Of a DNA stretch of 64,000 nt, positions 16,063-26,037 are shown in pieces. Within the stretch, counting starts at the first letter, position 1. Each line of letters opens with the position of its first letter. The position numbers and the translations under genes were made by a program. The notes beneath the pieces are model-generated. The model was not told the origin of the DNA. It made no database searches and worked only from the letters and a program-made list of their open reading frames with translations. This stretch comes from Aequorivita xiaoshiensis. Its GTDB lineage: Bacteria; Bacteroidota; Bacteroidia; Flavobacteriales; Flavobacteriaceae. Location: NCBI RefSeq assembly GCF_022008395.1, contig NZ_JAIRBB010000007.1, positions 62,001 through 126,000 of the forward strand, read 5' to 3'.

Positions 16063-17943
16063 ATGTCAGACATTATTCAGTTATTACCAGATCACGTTGC
16101 TAACCAAATTGCAGCTGGGGAAGTTGTTCAACGCCCTGCTTCGGTAGTAAAAGAGTTATTAGAAAACGCCATTGACGCGAAAGCTACTGCCATAACACTT
16201 GTTGTTAAAGATGCGGGAAAAACACTAATACAAGTTACCGATAATGGAGTAGGGATGAGTGTTACCGATGCGCGATTGAGTTTTGAACGCCATGCAACTT
16301 CAAAAATAAAATCGGCTGAAGATTTATTTAACTTAAATACAAAAGGATTTCGCGGAGAAGCTTTAGCTTCTATTGCTGCAATTGCGCACGTTGAATTAAA
16401 AACCAAAACTGCGGATTCAGAAATAGGAACTCATTTAACTATTGAAGGTAGCAAAGTAATCTCCCAAGAACCCGCTGTTGTACCGAAAGGAACAACTATA
16501 TCGGTGAAAAATCTATTTTACAATATTCCTGCTAGACGCAACTTTCTTAAAAGTAATACAGTTGAAACGCGTCATATTATCGACGAATTTCACCGTGTAG
16601 CTTTGGCACATCCTGGTGTTGCATTTCATATGCTACACAATGGAAGCGATGTTTTTAATCTTCCATCGTCGAATTCGCGTCAACGAATTGTAAATATCTT
16701 TGGAAGTAAAACCAATGAAAAACTCGTACCCGTTAGTGAAGAAACCGAGATTTTAAAAATAGAAGGTTTTGTAATGAAACCTGAATACGGAAAGAAAAGT
16801 AGAGGAGAGCAGTTTTTCTTTGTAAACGATCGTTTTATAAAAAGTCCGTATTTACATCACGCGGTAAATTCGGCATTTGAAGGCTTGATGAAAAACGATG
16901 TTCATCCAGGGTACTTTTTGTTTTTAGAGGTAGATCCACATTCTATTGATATCAATATTCATCCTACAAAAACCGAAATTAAGTTCGACGACGAACATTC
17001 TATTTATGCAATGCTTCGCGCAACTGTAAAACACAGCTTAGGACAGTTTAATATTGCTCCTGTACTTGATTTTGAAAGAGATAAAGGGTTTGATACCCCT
17101 TATGAATACAGTAAAAAAGCACCTACAGCCCCAACTATAGAGGTTGATAGAGATTTCAATCCGTTTAAAGAAAAACCTAAACAAGCAAATATAAAATTCC
17201 CGTTTAACAGAGGTAAAGAATCTTCTTGGGAATCGTTGTATGTTGGATTGAAAGGTGAAATTGAAACTTCTAGTTTCGGTACCACGCAACAAGCCCAAGG
17301 GAGATCTTTGAGTGCCGTAGAAATGGAGTTTGAAAGTGAAGAAGTTACAGGGAATCTTTTTACTGATAAAGAAACTGAACGTGGACAAACAACGTTTCAA
17401 CTTCAGAATAAATACATTATAAGTCCGTTAAAAAGCGGAATGATGGTAATTCATCAAAATCTAGCGCATCAACGAATTCTTTATGAGGAATTGCTGAAAA
17501 ACATAACAGTTAAAGAAGCGGTGAGTCAGCAGTTATTATTTCCACTTCAACTTAGTTTTTCTAAACCTGACGTGGCTATTATTGAAAAAATAAGAGAACA
17601 GTTGGAGAACACAGGTTTTGTTTTTTCAGAGTTAAAAGATGAAACTATTGAGATTAGCGGAATTCCGGTATTGATACTAGAAAGCCATGTTGTAAATTTG
17701 CTAAGTCAGCTTATTAACGATATAAAAGAGGAAGTGCCGGATAGTGGCTTCAGTCAGAACGATATGTTATCTAAATCGATGGCAGCGAGTATGGCGATTA
17801 AAACGGGTGTTTCTTTAAATAGCGAAGAACGTGAACATTTAATAAACCAATTGTTTGCTTGTAAGGAACCGTCTGTAAGCCCAACCAATAAGCCAGTTTT
17901 CATTACTTTAGACGTAAATGAACTGGATAAGAAGTTTATGTAG
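16063..17943 (+). CDS. mutL: DNA mismatch repair protein MutL, without endonuclease motif
   Basis: Links mismatch recognition by MutS to strand removal. The N-terminal GHKL ATPase is complete: LLENAIDAKA near residues 33-42, DNGVGM, and FRGEALASIAAIAHVE near 95; the second domain holds VNDRFIKSP and INIHPTKTEIKF. After a variable linker (about 335-440) comes the dimerisation domain. There the DQHA(x2)E(x4)E metal motif of nicking MutL proteins is replaced at residues 464-475 by H-Q-N-L-A-H-Q-R-I-L-Y-E, and the CPHGRP motif by a SPTNKP block. The protein is therefore unlikely to cut DNA itself. Confidence 0.95.
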   Translation: MSDIIQLLPDHVANQIAAGEVVQRPASVVKELLENAIDAKATAITLVVKDAGKTLIQVTDNGVGMSVTDARLSFERHATSKIKSAEDLFNLNTKGFRGEALASIAAIAHVELKTKTADSEIGTHLTIEGSKVISQEPAVVPKGTTISVKNLFYNIPARRNFLKSNTVETRHIIDEFHRVALAHPGVAFHMLHNGSDVFNLPSSNSRQRIVNIFGSKTNEKLVPVSEETEILKIEGFVMKPEYGKKSRGEQFFFVNDRFIKSPYLHHAVNSAFEGLMKNDVHPGYFLFLEVDPHSIDINIHPTKTEIKFDDEHSIYAMLRATVKHSLGQFNIAPVLDFERDKGFDTPYEYSKKAPTAPTIEVDRDFNPFKEKPKQANIKFPFNRGKESSWESLYVGLKGEIETSSFGTTQQAQGRSLSAVEMEFESEEVTGNLFTDKETERGQTTFQLQNKYIISPLKSGMMVIHQNLAHQRILYEELLKNITVKEAVSQQLLFPLQLSFSKPDVAIIEKIREQLENTGFVFSELKDETIEISGIPVLILESHVVNLLSQLINDIKEEVPDSGFSQNDMLSKSMAASMAIKTGVSLNSEEREHLINQLFACKEPSVSPTNKPVFITLDVNELDKKFM

Positions 17944-18035
17944 AATTAACCTTTAGGGGTTTAAATAATTTTACCGAGGTTTATTAAGATGTGGTGTTTT
18001 AAAACACATTGTTTCAATTAGAGGTAGTAATAATT

Positions 18036-18770
18036 ATGGGAAGAATAACAGATACAGTAAAGTTTCTATTAATCCTGAATGTGATCTTTTTTATAGGCAC
18101 ACAGTTTACAGGAGGAATTGCGGAGAGATTATTCGCTTTATATTATTTCGAAAACTCTAATTTCCAATTCTGGCAGCCGGTTACATCAATGTTTATGCAT
18201 GGCAGCTTTTTCCACATACTTTTTAATATGTATGCCTTGTGGGCTTTTGGTTCACCTTTGGAAATGCGTTGGGGACAGAAGAAATTTCTGTTTTTCTACT
18301 TTTCTGCAGGAATTGGTTCGGCGTTAATTTATACCCTTGTAAATTACTTCCAGCTTCATAGTGGCATGGATGATTTGTTAAGTGCGGGGCTAAGTCAGCA
18401 GCAAATCATGGACATCTTGGAAACTGGAAAGTATAACACTGCAATTTTAGAGTATGTGTCTCAGGACACAATTCAGAGTATGTACAATATATACAACGGA
18501 GTGGCATTGGGTGCTTCTGGAGCAGTATATGGAGTGTTAGTGGCTTTCGGAATGATGTTCCCTACAGTAGAGTTGATGATGATTTTCTTGCCTATACCTA
18601 TTAAAGCAAAATACTTTATCCCAGGTATTATTGTTTTAGATTTAGTTTTTGGAATTACAGGAACTCAAACAGGTATTGCACACTTCGCACATATTGGAGG
18701 AGCGTTATTCGGGTTTATTATGGCTTGGTACTGGAAGAAAAATAGTTTTGATAACCATCGCTGGAATTAA
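18036..18770 (+). CDS. Rhomboid family intramembrane serine protease
   Basis: Six or seven membrane segments with the catalytic pair Ser in LGASGAVYGVL and His in AHIGGALFGF, plus the conserved FHILFNMYALWAFG block in the first half. I start it at 18036 (MGRITDTVKF) and not at the in-frame ATG at 18009, since the shorter form begins like its neighbour. An extended loop of about 50 residues (around 110-160) between helices precedes the active Ser helix. It is 2 bases upstream of a second rhomboid gene. Substrates are unknown. Confidence 0.92.
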   Translation: MGRITDTVKFLLILNVIFFIGTQFTGGIAERLFALYYFENSNFQFWQPVTSMFMHGSFFHILFNMYALWAFGSPLEMRWGQKKFLFFYFSAGIGSALIYTLVNYFQLHSGMDDLLSAGLSQQQIMDILETGKYNTAILEYVSQDTIQSMYNIYNGVALGASGAVYGVLVAFGMMFPTVELMMIFLPIPIKAKYFIPGIIVLDLVFGITGTQTGIAHFAHIGGALFGFIMAWYWKKNSFDNHRWN

Positions 18771-18772
18771 TT

Positions 18773-19645
18773 ATGGCAGCAAACAATCTTATAGATAAAT
18801 ACAAGTCGGCCAATATACTGGTGAAGCTTATTGTGATTAATGCAATTGCATTTTTTGCAGTTTATCTAGGCTCTTTCTTTTTAAACACTAGTCAATTTTA
18901 TTTTTCTCGTTGGTTTGTTTTAAGTGATGATATTGGAAGTCTTATAACTAAGCCATGGACTTTAATCACTTATGCTTTTCTGCATTTCGGGTTTTTACAT
19001 ATCTTATTTAATATGATATGGTTGTACTGGTTTGGACAATTTGTGCTAAACCTGTTTACAGGTAAAAGATTGCTCACGGTATATTTGTTAGGAGCACTTT
19101 TTGGTGGCCTTCTATTTGTAGTATCTTATAATCTTTTTCCTGTTTTTAATGAAAGTAGAGGTTACTTGATTGGGGCATCTGGAGCGGTTACTGCTGTAAT
19201 GATATTTATAGCTACATATACTCCAAATACAGCATTCCGATTATTTAGTTTTACAATTAAACTTTGGCAAATTGCGCTATTTCTTTTTGTGTTGGATTTA
19301 GTTAGAATTCCAGCTGGAAATGCCGGTGGAATTTTAGCCCATGTAGGAGGAGCAGTCTTTGGTTATGTATATGCAATTCAGCTTGCAAAAGGTAATGATA
19401 TTGGGAAATGGTTCGAGAATTTCATGGATTGGATAGCCAATCTTTTTAAGCCAAGAACAAAAAAAACCTTTCGAAAAGTTCACCGTACAACACAACCAAA
19501 AACTAAGCGTTCTAAGCCTAAAGAATCAAAGTCTGATTATCAAAAAAAGATAGATGAGATTTTGGATAAAATAGGTAAAAGCGGTTATGAAAGTCTAACA
19601 AAAGAAGAAAAAGACTTTCTTTTTAAAGCCGGGAAAGAAGATTAA
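18773..19645 (+). CDS. Second rhomboid family intramembrane protease
   Basis: A 290-residue rhomboid with FGFLHILFNMIWLYWFG, the catalytic Ser in IGASGAVTAVM and the His in AHVGGAVFGYV. Unlike its neighbour it has a basic cytoplasmic tail of about 80 residues after the last helix (TKKTFRKVHRTTQPKTKRSK) ending in a short helical module (DYQKKIDEILDKIGKSGYESL). The tail may bind a partner. Tandem rhomboids after mutL look like a conserved flavobacterial arrangement and suggest paralogues with separate substrates. Confidence 0.92.
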   Translation: MAANNLIDKYKSANILVKLIVINAIAFFAVYLGSFFLNTSQFYFSRWFVLSDDIGSLITKPWTLITYAFLHFGFLHILFNMIWLYWFGQFVLNLFTGKRLLTVYLLGALFGGLLFVVSYNLFPVFNESRGYLIGASGAVTAVMIFIATYTPNTAFRLFSFTIKLWQIALFLFVLDLVRIPAGNAGGILAHVGGAVFGYVYAIQLAKGNDIGKWFENFMDWIANLFKPRTKKTFRKVHRTTQPKTKRSKPKESKSDYQKKIDEILDKIGKSGYESLTKEEKDFLFKAGKED

Positions 19646-19649
19646 TTCC

Positions 19650-20666
19650 ATGCGAAGATTTATCAATAAGATGATTTTTTGGGGCAACTTGCTCGCAGCA
19701 TTTCTATTATTGATTTCTTTCGTTTTACCTTACCTACCTCCCAAGACCTTTCCAATACTTTCTTTGCTAAGCTTGGTGGTTTCATTGCTAATTATAGTTA
19801 ACATTATTTTCGCTATTTATTGGGCAATACAGTTTAGAAAACGATTTTTTGTTTCGTTTACTGTTCTTTTAATTTCATATTTCTATTTCAATGTTTTTTA
19901 TGAAATTTCATCGCAAGTTGATGCTTCACAGTATCAAAATAGTTTGAATATTTTGTCGTATAACGTTAGACTTTTTAATGCATACGAGAAAAATTTAGAC
20001 GATGAAGCTTTTGATATTATGACTGAAATTCTCTCTGAAGAAGATCCCGATGTCGTTTGCATTCAGGAGTTTTATAAGGGCAATAAAATTGACTTTTCAG
20101 CATATCCTTATAAATTCATTCATTTTAAACACAACAAAGCAGCTTTAGGTCACGCTATTTTATCAAAATATCCAATCATAAAGAGAGGTTATTTTGATTT
20201 TTCGGAAACTTATAATAATGCATTATATGCAGATATAGTTAAAGGAAAGGATACCCTTAGAGTTTATAATTTGCATTTACAATCTTTAGGTATAATACCT
20301 CGAGTTAGCTTTTTACAAAAAAATGATAATGAAAAGTTGATGAAGCGGGTTTCTTATGCCTTCAGAAAACAGCAATCACAAATTGAAGAAATAAATGCCC
20401 ATAAAACTAAAGTATCGTACCCGATAATTATTGCAGGTGATTTCAATAACACTCCTTTTTCTTATACCTATAGAAAATTAAAAGAAGGTATGCACGATAG
20501 CTTTAGAAAACGTGGGAATGGTCTAGGAACAACCTTCAATTTCGAAAAATTCCCAATGCGTATTGATTATATTTTTGCTTCTGAAGAGTTGGATATTTTA
20601 TCATTTGATACTATGAAAAAAACCTTCTCCGACCACTACGCTATCCGCTCTACTGTGGGGTGGTAG
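19650..20666 (+). CDS. Membrane-anchored endonuclease/exonuclease/phosphatase family protein
   Basis: A 338-residue protein with three N-terminal membrane helices (to about residue 85) and a C-terminal EEP catalytic domain. The domain shows LNILSYNVRLFN at its start, DVVCIQEFYKG with the metal-binding Glu, IIAGDFNNTPFS with Asp and Asn, and the closing FSDHYAIRS with the Asp-His pair. Substrates in the family range from DNA to phospholipids and inositol phosphates; a membrane position favours a lipid or extracellular substrate. It lies 4 bases after the second rhomboid gene. Confidence 0.88.
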   Translation: MRRFINKMIFWGNLLAAFLLLISFVLPYLPPKTFPILSLLSLVVSLLIIVNIIFAIYWAIQFRKRFFVSFTVLLISYFYFNVFYEISSQVDASQYQNSLNILSYNVRLFNAYEKNLDDEAFDIMTEILSEEDPDVVCIQEFYKGNKIDFSAYPYKFIHFKHNKAALGHAILSKYPIIKRGYFDFSETYNNALYADIVKGKDTLRVYNLHLQSLGIIPRVSFLQKNDNEKLMKRVSYAFRKQQSQIEEINAHKTKVSYPIIIAGDFNNTPFSYTYRKLKEGMHDSFRKRGNGLGTTFNFEKFPMRIDYIFASEELDILSFDTMKKTFSDHYAIRSTVGW

Positions 20667-20670
20667 TCTT

Positions 20671-21309
20671 TTAGCTTTTGATGTAATTCTCAAAAACTTC
20701 GGCATTTTCTAAATACGTTAATGTGTTTGGTCCTTCATTAAACAGTAAATCTAATACCGATAGATTTGGTAAAAATGAATGATTTGCTTCGTGAACTTGA
20801 GTGTATTTTTCACACTTAAATGCCGACTTTCTCTTAGCGTTAACTAATATACGTAGGTCATCAATTTCGGGTTTCTTTTCAAATTCTGTGGTATGTGAAA
20901 CTTCAATGTCTATTCCTATTATTTCACAGAGGATATTAAAAATATTTAGATTGAACTCCATTAAGCTTTCTACCTTTTCGGTGAATATAGGTTCTAGGTC
21001 GTCTTCATAAAACTCAAAAAAAGGAGAGGTGCGATAAGCGCTTTGCAAACTTTTCCAATGATGGTCTTGCCAAGGAAAGTCGTTTTCTACTAAAATATCC
21101 TTAGTTTTTTGACGATTTCCATTTTTGCTGTGCTTCACTGGAATGTTCAACAGTAACTTCCCGTTGCTATGCGCAATATATGTTCGATTTCGGTAAGTTT
21201 GCTTTTGGTAGTTATCCTCCACTTCAAAAACTACTTTTTCAGCTTGCGCTACCGCCGCCATTTGTTCAATAGTAGGAAAATATGATGGGTATAGGAGGAT
21301 TGTTTTCAT
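20671..21309 (-). CDS. WbqC family protein
   Basis: A 212-residue WbqC-like protein. Family features are the start ILLYPSYFPTIEQMA, the middle block QTYRNRTYIAHSNGKLLLNIPVKH, and WQDHHWKSLQSAYRTSPFFEFY. Some relatives are found in O-antigen gene clusters, where an aminoacyl- or glycan-modifying role has been proposed, but the reaction is not established. It converges on the EEP gene with a gap of only 4 bases and has its own upstream region. Confidence 0.82.
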   Translation of the reverse strand: MKTILLYPSYFPTIEQMAAVAQAEKVVFEVEDNYQKQTYRNRTYIAHSNGKLLLNIPVKHSKNGNRQKTKDILVENDFPWQDHHWKSLQSAYRTSPFFEFYEDDLEPIFTEKVESLMEFNLNIFNILCEIIGIDIEVSHTTEFEKKPEIDDLRILVNAKRKSAFKCEKYTQVHEANHSFLPNLSVLDLLFNEGPNTLTYLENAEVFENYIKS

Positions 21310-21512
21310 TTTAAATAATTGAGCGTTTCAAAATTAAAAAAGAAAACCATATTCAAAACAAAATTGATTGACATAGTTTTAAATAGTGTAAAGCTTTTAG
21401 GTTTTCACTATAACCTGAAGTAATAAAAAATAAACCTAAACTAACAACCGGAGTGCTATCTAAGGGTGGAACTTGAAACCATTTTCCCTACCTTTGTAAA
21501 AATCTTTTAAAT

Positions 21513-22130
21513 ATGCTCATAATTGGCATTGCCGGAGGAACCGGTTGTGGTAAAACTACAGTAGTCGATCAAATTGTATCAGAACTTCCAGAAGATGAAG
21601 TGTGTATAATATCTCAAGATTCATATTATCACGATACAAGTCATTTAACATTAGACGAACGAACCAAAATAAACTTTGATCATCCACAAGCTATTGATTT
21701 TGAATTGTTAGTTAGTCATTTAAAAGAACTTCGCGCTGGAAATTCGTTTGAGCAACCAGTTTATTCATTTATAGAGCATAATCGTACAGGAGAAACAATT
21801 ACTACCTACCCAAAAAAGGTTATAATTGTAGAAGGAATCCTTATATTATCAGATCCTGTTATTCGCGATATGTTTGATATTAAGATATTTGTACATGCTG
21901 ATAGCGACGAACGATTAATCCGCAGATTAAAACGCGATATTGCCACTCGTGGTCGTGACTTAGAAGAGGTTTTAAACAGGTATCAAACCACACTAAAACC
22001 GATGCATCAGCAGTTTATAGAGCCTACAAAAGAGTATGCCGATATAATTATACCAACCAACAAATACAATACTGTAGCTGTAGAAGTTATTAGAAGTATT
22101 ATAGATCATAAAATAAGACTTAAAGAATAG
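21513..22130 (+). CDS. udk: Uridine kinase
   Basis: Phosphorylates uridine and cytidine to their monophosphates in pyrimidine salvage. Walker A is GGTGCGKT at residues 8-15; SQDSYYHD near 36 and the NFDHPQAIDFELL block bind the nucleoside; VEGILILSD and RLIRRLKRDIATRGRD near 150 complete the kinase. Length 205 is normal. A -7-like box TACCTTTG is at 21489-21496, 16 bases before the ATG. The gene overlaps the next (DivIC-like) by one base (TAGTG). Confidence 0.94.
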   Translation: MLIIGIAGGTGCGKTTVVDQIVSELPEDEVCIISQDSYYHDTSHLTLDERTKINFDHPQAIDFELLVSHLKELRAGNSFEQPVYSFIEHNRTGETITTYPKKVIIVEGILILSDPVIRDMFDIKIFVHADSDERLIRRLKRDIATRGRDLEEVLNRYQTTLKPMHQQFIEPTKEYADIIIPTNKYNTVAVEVIRSIIDHKIRLKE

Positions 22131-22462
22131 TGAATTTATCAGAACTTAGGAATAATAAATTCGTGCGGATTGTAAGTAACAAATTCGTACTAATTCTTGT
22201 TGTGTTCATTATTTGGATGTTGTTTTTCGATGCAAATTCCTATCTAACTCACCACGAATTAGACAGTGAAATTAATGCGCTTGAAAACAATGCCGAGTTC
22301 TATCAAAAGGAGATAGAAAATGATAAAGCATTTATAAAGAAAATGCAAGATAAAGAGGAAATGGAAAAATTTGCTCGAGAAAAGTATTATTTGAAAAAAG
22401 AAAACGAAGATATTTATATTATCGAAAATCAAGATAGTATTAAAAAAGACGATAAGCGATGA
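22130..22462 (+). CDS. FtsB/DivIC-type septum formation protein
   Basis: A 110-residue bitopic protein: short cytoplasmic start, one membrane helix near residues 17-32 (FVLILVVFIIWMLFF), then a coiled coil (LDSEINALENNAEFYQKEIEND) and the block MEKFAREKYYLKKENEDIYII typical of the FtsB/DivIC family. It is a partner in the cell division complex FtsQ-FtsL-FtsB. Translation starts at GTG, whose G is the last base of the udk stop codon, and its own end overlaps the mutase gene by 4 bases, so translation of the three is probably coupled. Confidence 0.88.
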   Translation: MNLSELRNNKFVRIVSNKFVLILVVFIIWMLFFDANSYLTHHELDSEINALENNAEFYQKEIENDKAFIKKMQDKEEMEKFAREKYYLKKENEDIYIIENQDSIKKDDKR

Positions 22463-23859
22463 GTGAGTTTCTATTTGAAGAATTTGACGAAGTTTCAGCC
22501 AAACAGTGGAAACAGCAAATTCAATTTGACTTAAAGGGAGCAGATTATAACGAAACATTAGTTTGGCAAAGTCCTGAAGGAATACACGTAAAACCTTTTT
22601 ATCATCAGGATGATTTTGATAAAGCGTTTTCTCCAATTCCAGGGCAACCCGAATCATGGAAGATTGCCCAAAAAATATTTATCGATGAGGAGCAAATAGC
22701 TAATAATATTGCTATTGATGCAATTAATAGAGGTGCAAATGCTATAATTTTTACTGCAGATGAAGATTTTGATATTAAAGTCGTTTTTAAAGATTTTCCA
22801 CTTGAGAATGTCTCAGTTTATTTCAACTTAAAATTTCTTTCAGAAACATTTTATACTAAGCTTTTTGAGTTTTTTGCAAATAAAGAAGCATCAGTATATT
22901 ACAATATTGATATTATTGGAAATTTAACTCGTACTGGGAATTGGTTTCATAACTTAAAGAAAGATCACGAAATTTTAGAGGGTGTTATAAAGAAAAATTT
23001 TTCATTAAACTTATTATCTGTAGATACAACTGTTTACCAAAATGCTGGTGCTAATATCGTTCAGCAATTGGCTTACGCCATATCTCACGCTAATGAATAT
23101 TTAAATCACTTAATTAATTCAGAAGCTAATACTGAAATTTTAAACAAGGAAGAAGCTCAAAACTTAAATATGACTTTTCAATTAGCTACAGGAGCTAATT
23201 ATTTCTTTGAAATAGCAAAAGTCCGAGCTTTAAGAAAGCTTTATAAAGTTTTGGCTATGGAATATGGAGTAAAAGAAACTTGCCATATTGTTTCTACACC
23301 TTCAAAACGGAATAAAACCCTTTACGATTACAACGTAAATTTATTGCGAAGTACTACCGAATGTATGAGTGCTGTATTAGGTGGCGCCAATACAGTCTGT
23401 AGCTTACCATATGATGAAATTTATCACAAGAGCAATGAGTTTGGTGAACGCATTTCTCGTAATCAATTACTGATTTTAAAACACGAAAGTTATTTTGAAA
23501 GTGTAAGTAATCCTGCTGATGGAACTTATTATATCGAGCAACTTACAACTGAACTAGCTGAAAAAGCATTAAAACTGTTTAAAGAAATCGAGAAGAATGG
23601 TGGTTTTCTAAAGCAGTTAAAAGAAGAATCAATTCAGAAAAAAATTAAAGAAAGCGCTGAAAAAGAGCAGCAGCTTTTTGATAGTGGCGAATTAAAACTA
23701 TTGGGAACCAACTATCATATTAACAAGAATGATAGGATGAAAGAGGATATTGAGCTTTTTCCGTTTGTAAAACACAATCCGGTAAAAACCTTAATAGTTC
23801 CAATCATTCAAAAACGTTTAGCAGAAAAAGTTGAACAAGAAAGATTAAGCAATGAGTAG
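22459..23859 (+). CDS. mutA: Methylmalonyl-CoA mutase small subunit
   Basis: Partner subunit of the B12-dependent mutase that interconverts (R)-methylmalonyl-CoA and succinyl-CoA. The 466 residues hold a degenerate TIM-barrel acyl-CoA mutase domain ([60 protein letters not shown]) but no B12-binding domain, as is usual for Bacteroidota small subunits, which are shorter than the large one. It overlaps divIC by 4 bases and the large subunit gene by 8. Confidence 0.93.
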   Translation: MSEFLFEEFDEVSAKQWKQQIQFDLKGADYNETLVWQSPEGIHVKPFYHQDDFDKAFSPIPGQPESWKIAQKIFIDEEQIANNIAIDAINRGANAIIFTADEDFDIKVVFKDFPLENVSVYFNLKFLSETFYTKLFEFFANKEASVYYNIDIIGNLTRTGNWFHNLKKDHEILEGVIKKNFSLNLLSVDTTVYQNAGANIVQQLAYAISHANEYLNHLINSEANTEILNKEEAQNLNMTFQLATGANYFFEIAKVRALRKLYKVLAMEYGVKETCHIVSTPSKRNKTLYDYNVNLLRSTTECMSAVLGGANTVCSLPYDEIYHKSNEFGERISRNQLLILKHESYFESVSNPADGTYYIEQLTTELAEKALKLFKEIEKNGGFLKQLKEESIQKKIKESAEKEQQLFDSGELKLLGTNYHINKNDRMKEDIELFPFVKHNPVKTLIVPIIQKRLAEKVEQERLSNE

Positions 23860-25990
23860 AAGAGATATACAACATATTAGCTTGGATAATTCAGAATTCA
23901 GAACTCAGAATTCAGAATTGAATGATGATACATCTTCCACAGCGGAGAATATTGAATTAAAAAAGGAATACTCCAAGGAAGATATTGACAAGCTTCAGCA
24001 TCTAAATTTTGTAGCGGGAATTACTCCAAATCTTCGCGGACCATATTCTACTATGTATGTGCGCCGTCCTTGGACAATTCGTCAATATGCAGGTTTTTCT
24101 ACTGCAGAAGACAGCAATGCTTTTTATAGAAGAAACTTAGCTGCAGGTCAGAAAGGACTTTCTGTAGCTTTCGATCTTGCTACTCATAGAGGATATGATA
24201 GCGACCACGAAAGGGTAGAAGGTGATGTTGGTAAAGCAGGAGTGGCAATTGATAGCGTTGAGGATATGAAAATCCTTTTCGATCAAATTCCTTTGGATAA
24301 GATGAGTGTTTCGATGACGATGAACGGAGCTGTTCTACCAATTATGGCATTTTACATTGTTGCAGCCGAAGAACAAGGCGTTGCACAAAAAGATCTTTCG
24401 GGAACGATTCAGAACGATATTTTAAAGGAGTTTATGGTGAGGAATACTTATATCTATCCACCAACACCATCGATGAAGATTATCAGTGATATTTTTGAAT
24501 TCACTTCTAAAAATATGCCTAAGTTCAACAGTATTTCTATATCTGGATATCATATGCAGGAAGCTGGAGCAACGGCAGACATTGAACTTGCATATACTTT
24601 GGCCGATGGATTGGAATACATCCGAACAGGAATTAAAGCAGGAATGGATATAGACACCTTTGCCCCTAGACTTTCTTTCTTTTGGGCAATTGGGATGAAC
24701 CATTTTATGGAAATCGCAAAAATGCGAGCTGCAAGAATGCTATGGGCTAAGATTGTGAAGAAATTCAATCCTAAAAACGAAAAATCACTTTCATTGCGTA
24801 CGCACTGCCAAACCAGTGGCTGGAGTTTAACCGAGCAAGATCCGTTTAACAATGTTGCTAGAACTGCAATTGAGGCAGCAGCAGCGGCGTTTGGTGGTAC
24901 ACAGTCTTTACACACCAATGCATTAGATGAAGCCATTGCTTTACCAACAGATTTCTCTGCCCGTATTGCGAGAAACACGCAAATTTATCTACAAACTGAA
25001 ACCCAAATAACAAGAACTGTCGATCCTTGGGCAGGTAGTTATTATGTAGAAAGTTTAACTAATGAAATCGCAAATAAAGCTTGGGCGTTAATTGAAGAAG
25101 TTGAAGAGTTAGGAGGAATGACTAAAGCTATAGAAGCGGGTATACCTAAAATGCGTATTGAAGAAGCTTCGGCTAGAAAACAAGCGCGAATAGATAGTGG
25201 TCAGGATGTAATTGTTGGGGTTAATAAATACCGATTGGCAAAAGAAGACCCTTTACAAATTTTAGATGTTGATAATAAAAAGGTTAGAACTTCTCAGATT
25301 GAACGCTTAAATCAAATAAAATCTACTCGAGATAATACTAAAGTTGAAAAAGCTCTTGCAGATATTACCGAATGTGCCTGTACAGGTGAAGGGAATTTAT
25401 TAGCTTTAGCTGTAGAAGCTGCTCGTTGTAGAGCCACTCTTGGCGAAATCTCTACCGCAATGGAAAAAGAATTCGGAAGGTATAAAGCACAAATAAGATC
25501 ATTTAGCGGCGTGTATAGTAAAGAAATAAAACAAGATGAAAGCTTTGCAAAAGCTAGGGAAATGGCAGATCAGTTCGCAGAATTAGAAGGCCGTCGTCCA
25601 CGTATTATGATTGCAAAAATGGGACAAGATGGTCACGACCGAGGAGCGAAAGTTGTTGCTACCGGTTATGCCGACGTAGGTTTTGATGTGGATATAGGTC
25701 CACTATTCCAAACTCCAGCCGAAGCTGCTAAACAAGCTGTAGAAAATGATGTCCACATTCTAGGCGTGTCGTCTTTGGCAGCAGGCCATAAAACGTTAGT
25801 GCCTCAAGTAATTGAAGCTTTAAAAAATTACGGCCGTGAGGATATTATGGTTATCGTTGGCGGTGTAATTCCTGCACAAGATTATCAATACCTTTTTGAT
25901 GCAGGGGCTATAGCTGTTTATGGTCCCGGAACCCGCATTAGCGATGCAGCAATTGAAATGTTGGGAGTGTTGATTGAATCTATAGAGTAG
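23852..25990 (+). CDS. scpA: Methylmalonyl-CoA mutase large (catalytic) subunit
   Basis: Catalytic, cobalamin-binding subunit, 712 residues. The TIM barrel spans about 40-560 ([63 protein letters not shown]) and the C-terminal B12 domain shows the base-off motif [12 protein letters not shown], with His as cobalt ligand, near residue 590-600. The start overlaps the small subunit stop (ATGAGTAG), which supports coupled translation from 23852. Codons 13-24 come from four copies of a heptanucleotide repeat, an insertion between the family-like start SRRDIQHIS and the conserved body. No B12 riboswitch is seen upstream of the run. Confidence 0.96.
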   Translation: MSRRDIQHISLDNSEFRTQNSELNDDTSSTAENIELKKEYSKEDIDKLQHLNFVAGITPNLRGPYSTMYVRRPWTIRQYAGFSTAEDSNAFYRRNLAAGQKGLSVAFDLATHRGYDSDHERVEGDVGKAGVAIDSVEDMKILFDQIPLDKMSVSMTMNGAVLPIMAFYIVAAEEQGVAQKDLSGTIQNDILKEFMVRNTYIYPPTPSMKIISDIFEFTSKNMPKFNSISISGYHMQEAGATADIELAYTLADGLEYIRTGIKAGMDIDTFAPRLSFFWAIGMNHFMEIAKMRAARMLWAKIVKKFNPKNEKSLSLRTHCQTSGWSLTEQDPFNNVARTAIEAAAAAFGGTQSLHTNALDEAIALPTDFSARIARNTQIYLQTETQITRTVDPWAGSYYVESLTNEIANKAWALIEEVEELGGMTKAIEAGIPKMRIEEASARKQARIDSGQDVIVGVNKYRLAKEDPLQILDVDNKKVRTSQIERLNQIKSTRDNTKVEKALADITECACTGEGNLLALAVEAARCRATLGEISTAMEKEFGRYKAQIRSFSGVYSKEIKQDESFAKAREMADQFAELEGRRPRIMIAKMGQDGHDRGAKVVATGYADVGFDVDIGPLFQTPAEAAKQAVENDVHILGVSSLAAGHKTLVPQVIEALKNYGREDIMVIVGGVIPAQDYQYLFDAGAIAVYGPGTRISDAAIEMLGVLIESIE
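23891..23918 (+). repeat. Heptanucleotide tandem repeat inside the mutase gene
   Basis: Four contiguous 7-base units: TCAGAAT, TCAGAAC, TCAGAAT, TCAGAAT, followed by a decayed unit TGAATGA. The array lies in the coding frame, 39 bases after the ATG. One unit more or less would shift the frame. Confidence 0.85.
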
Positions 25991-26037
25991 TGGAATTGGG
26001 GCATTTGACTGCTGTATGGTATAAATTAGCAGAATAA

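Noticed and set aside
21310-22458. Possible cobalamin riboswitch before the methylmalonyl-CoA mutase genes
   Set aside because: The mutase genes overlap the upstream genes, and the only free leader (before udk) shows no B12-box-like sequence or matching fold.
24550-24978. Long antisense open frame within the mutase large subunit
   Set aside because: It lies opposite a highly conserved coding region and its translation has no protein-like features; it is a shadow of codon use.
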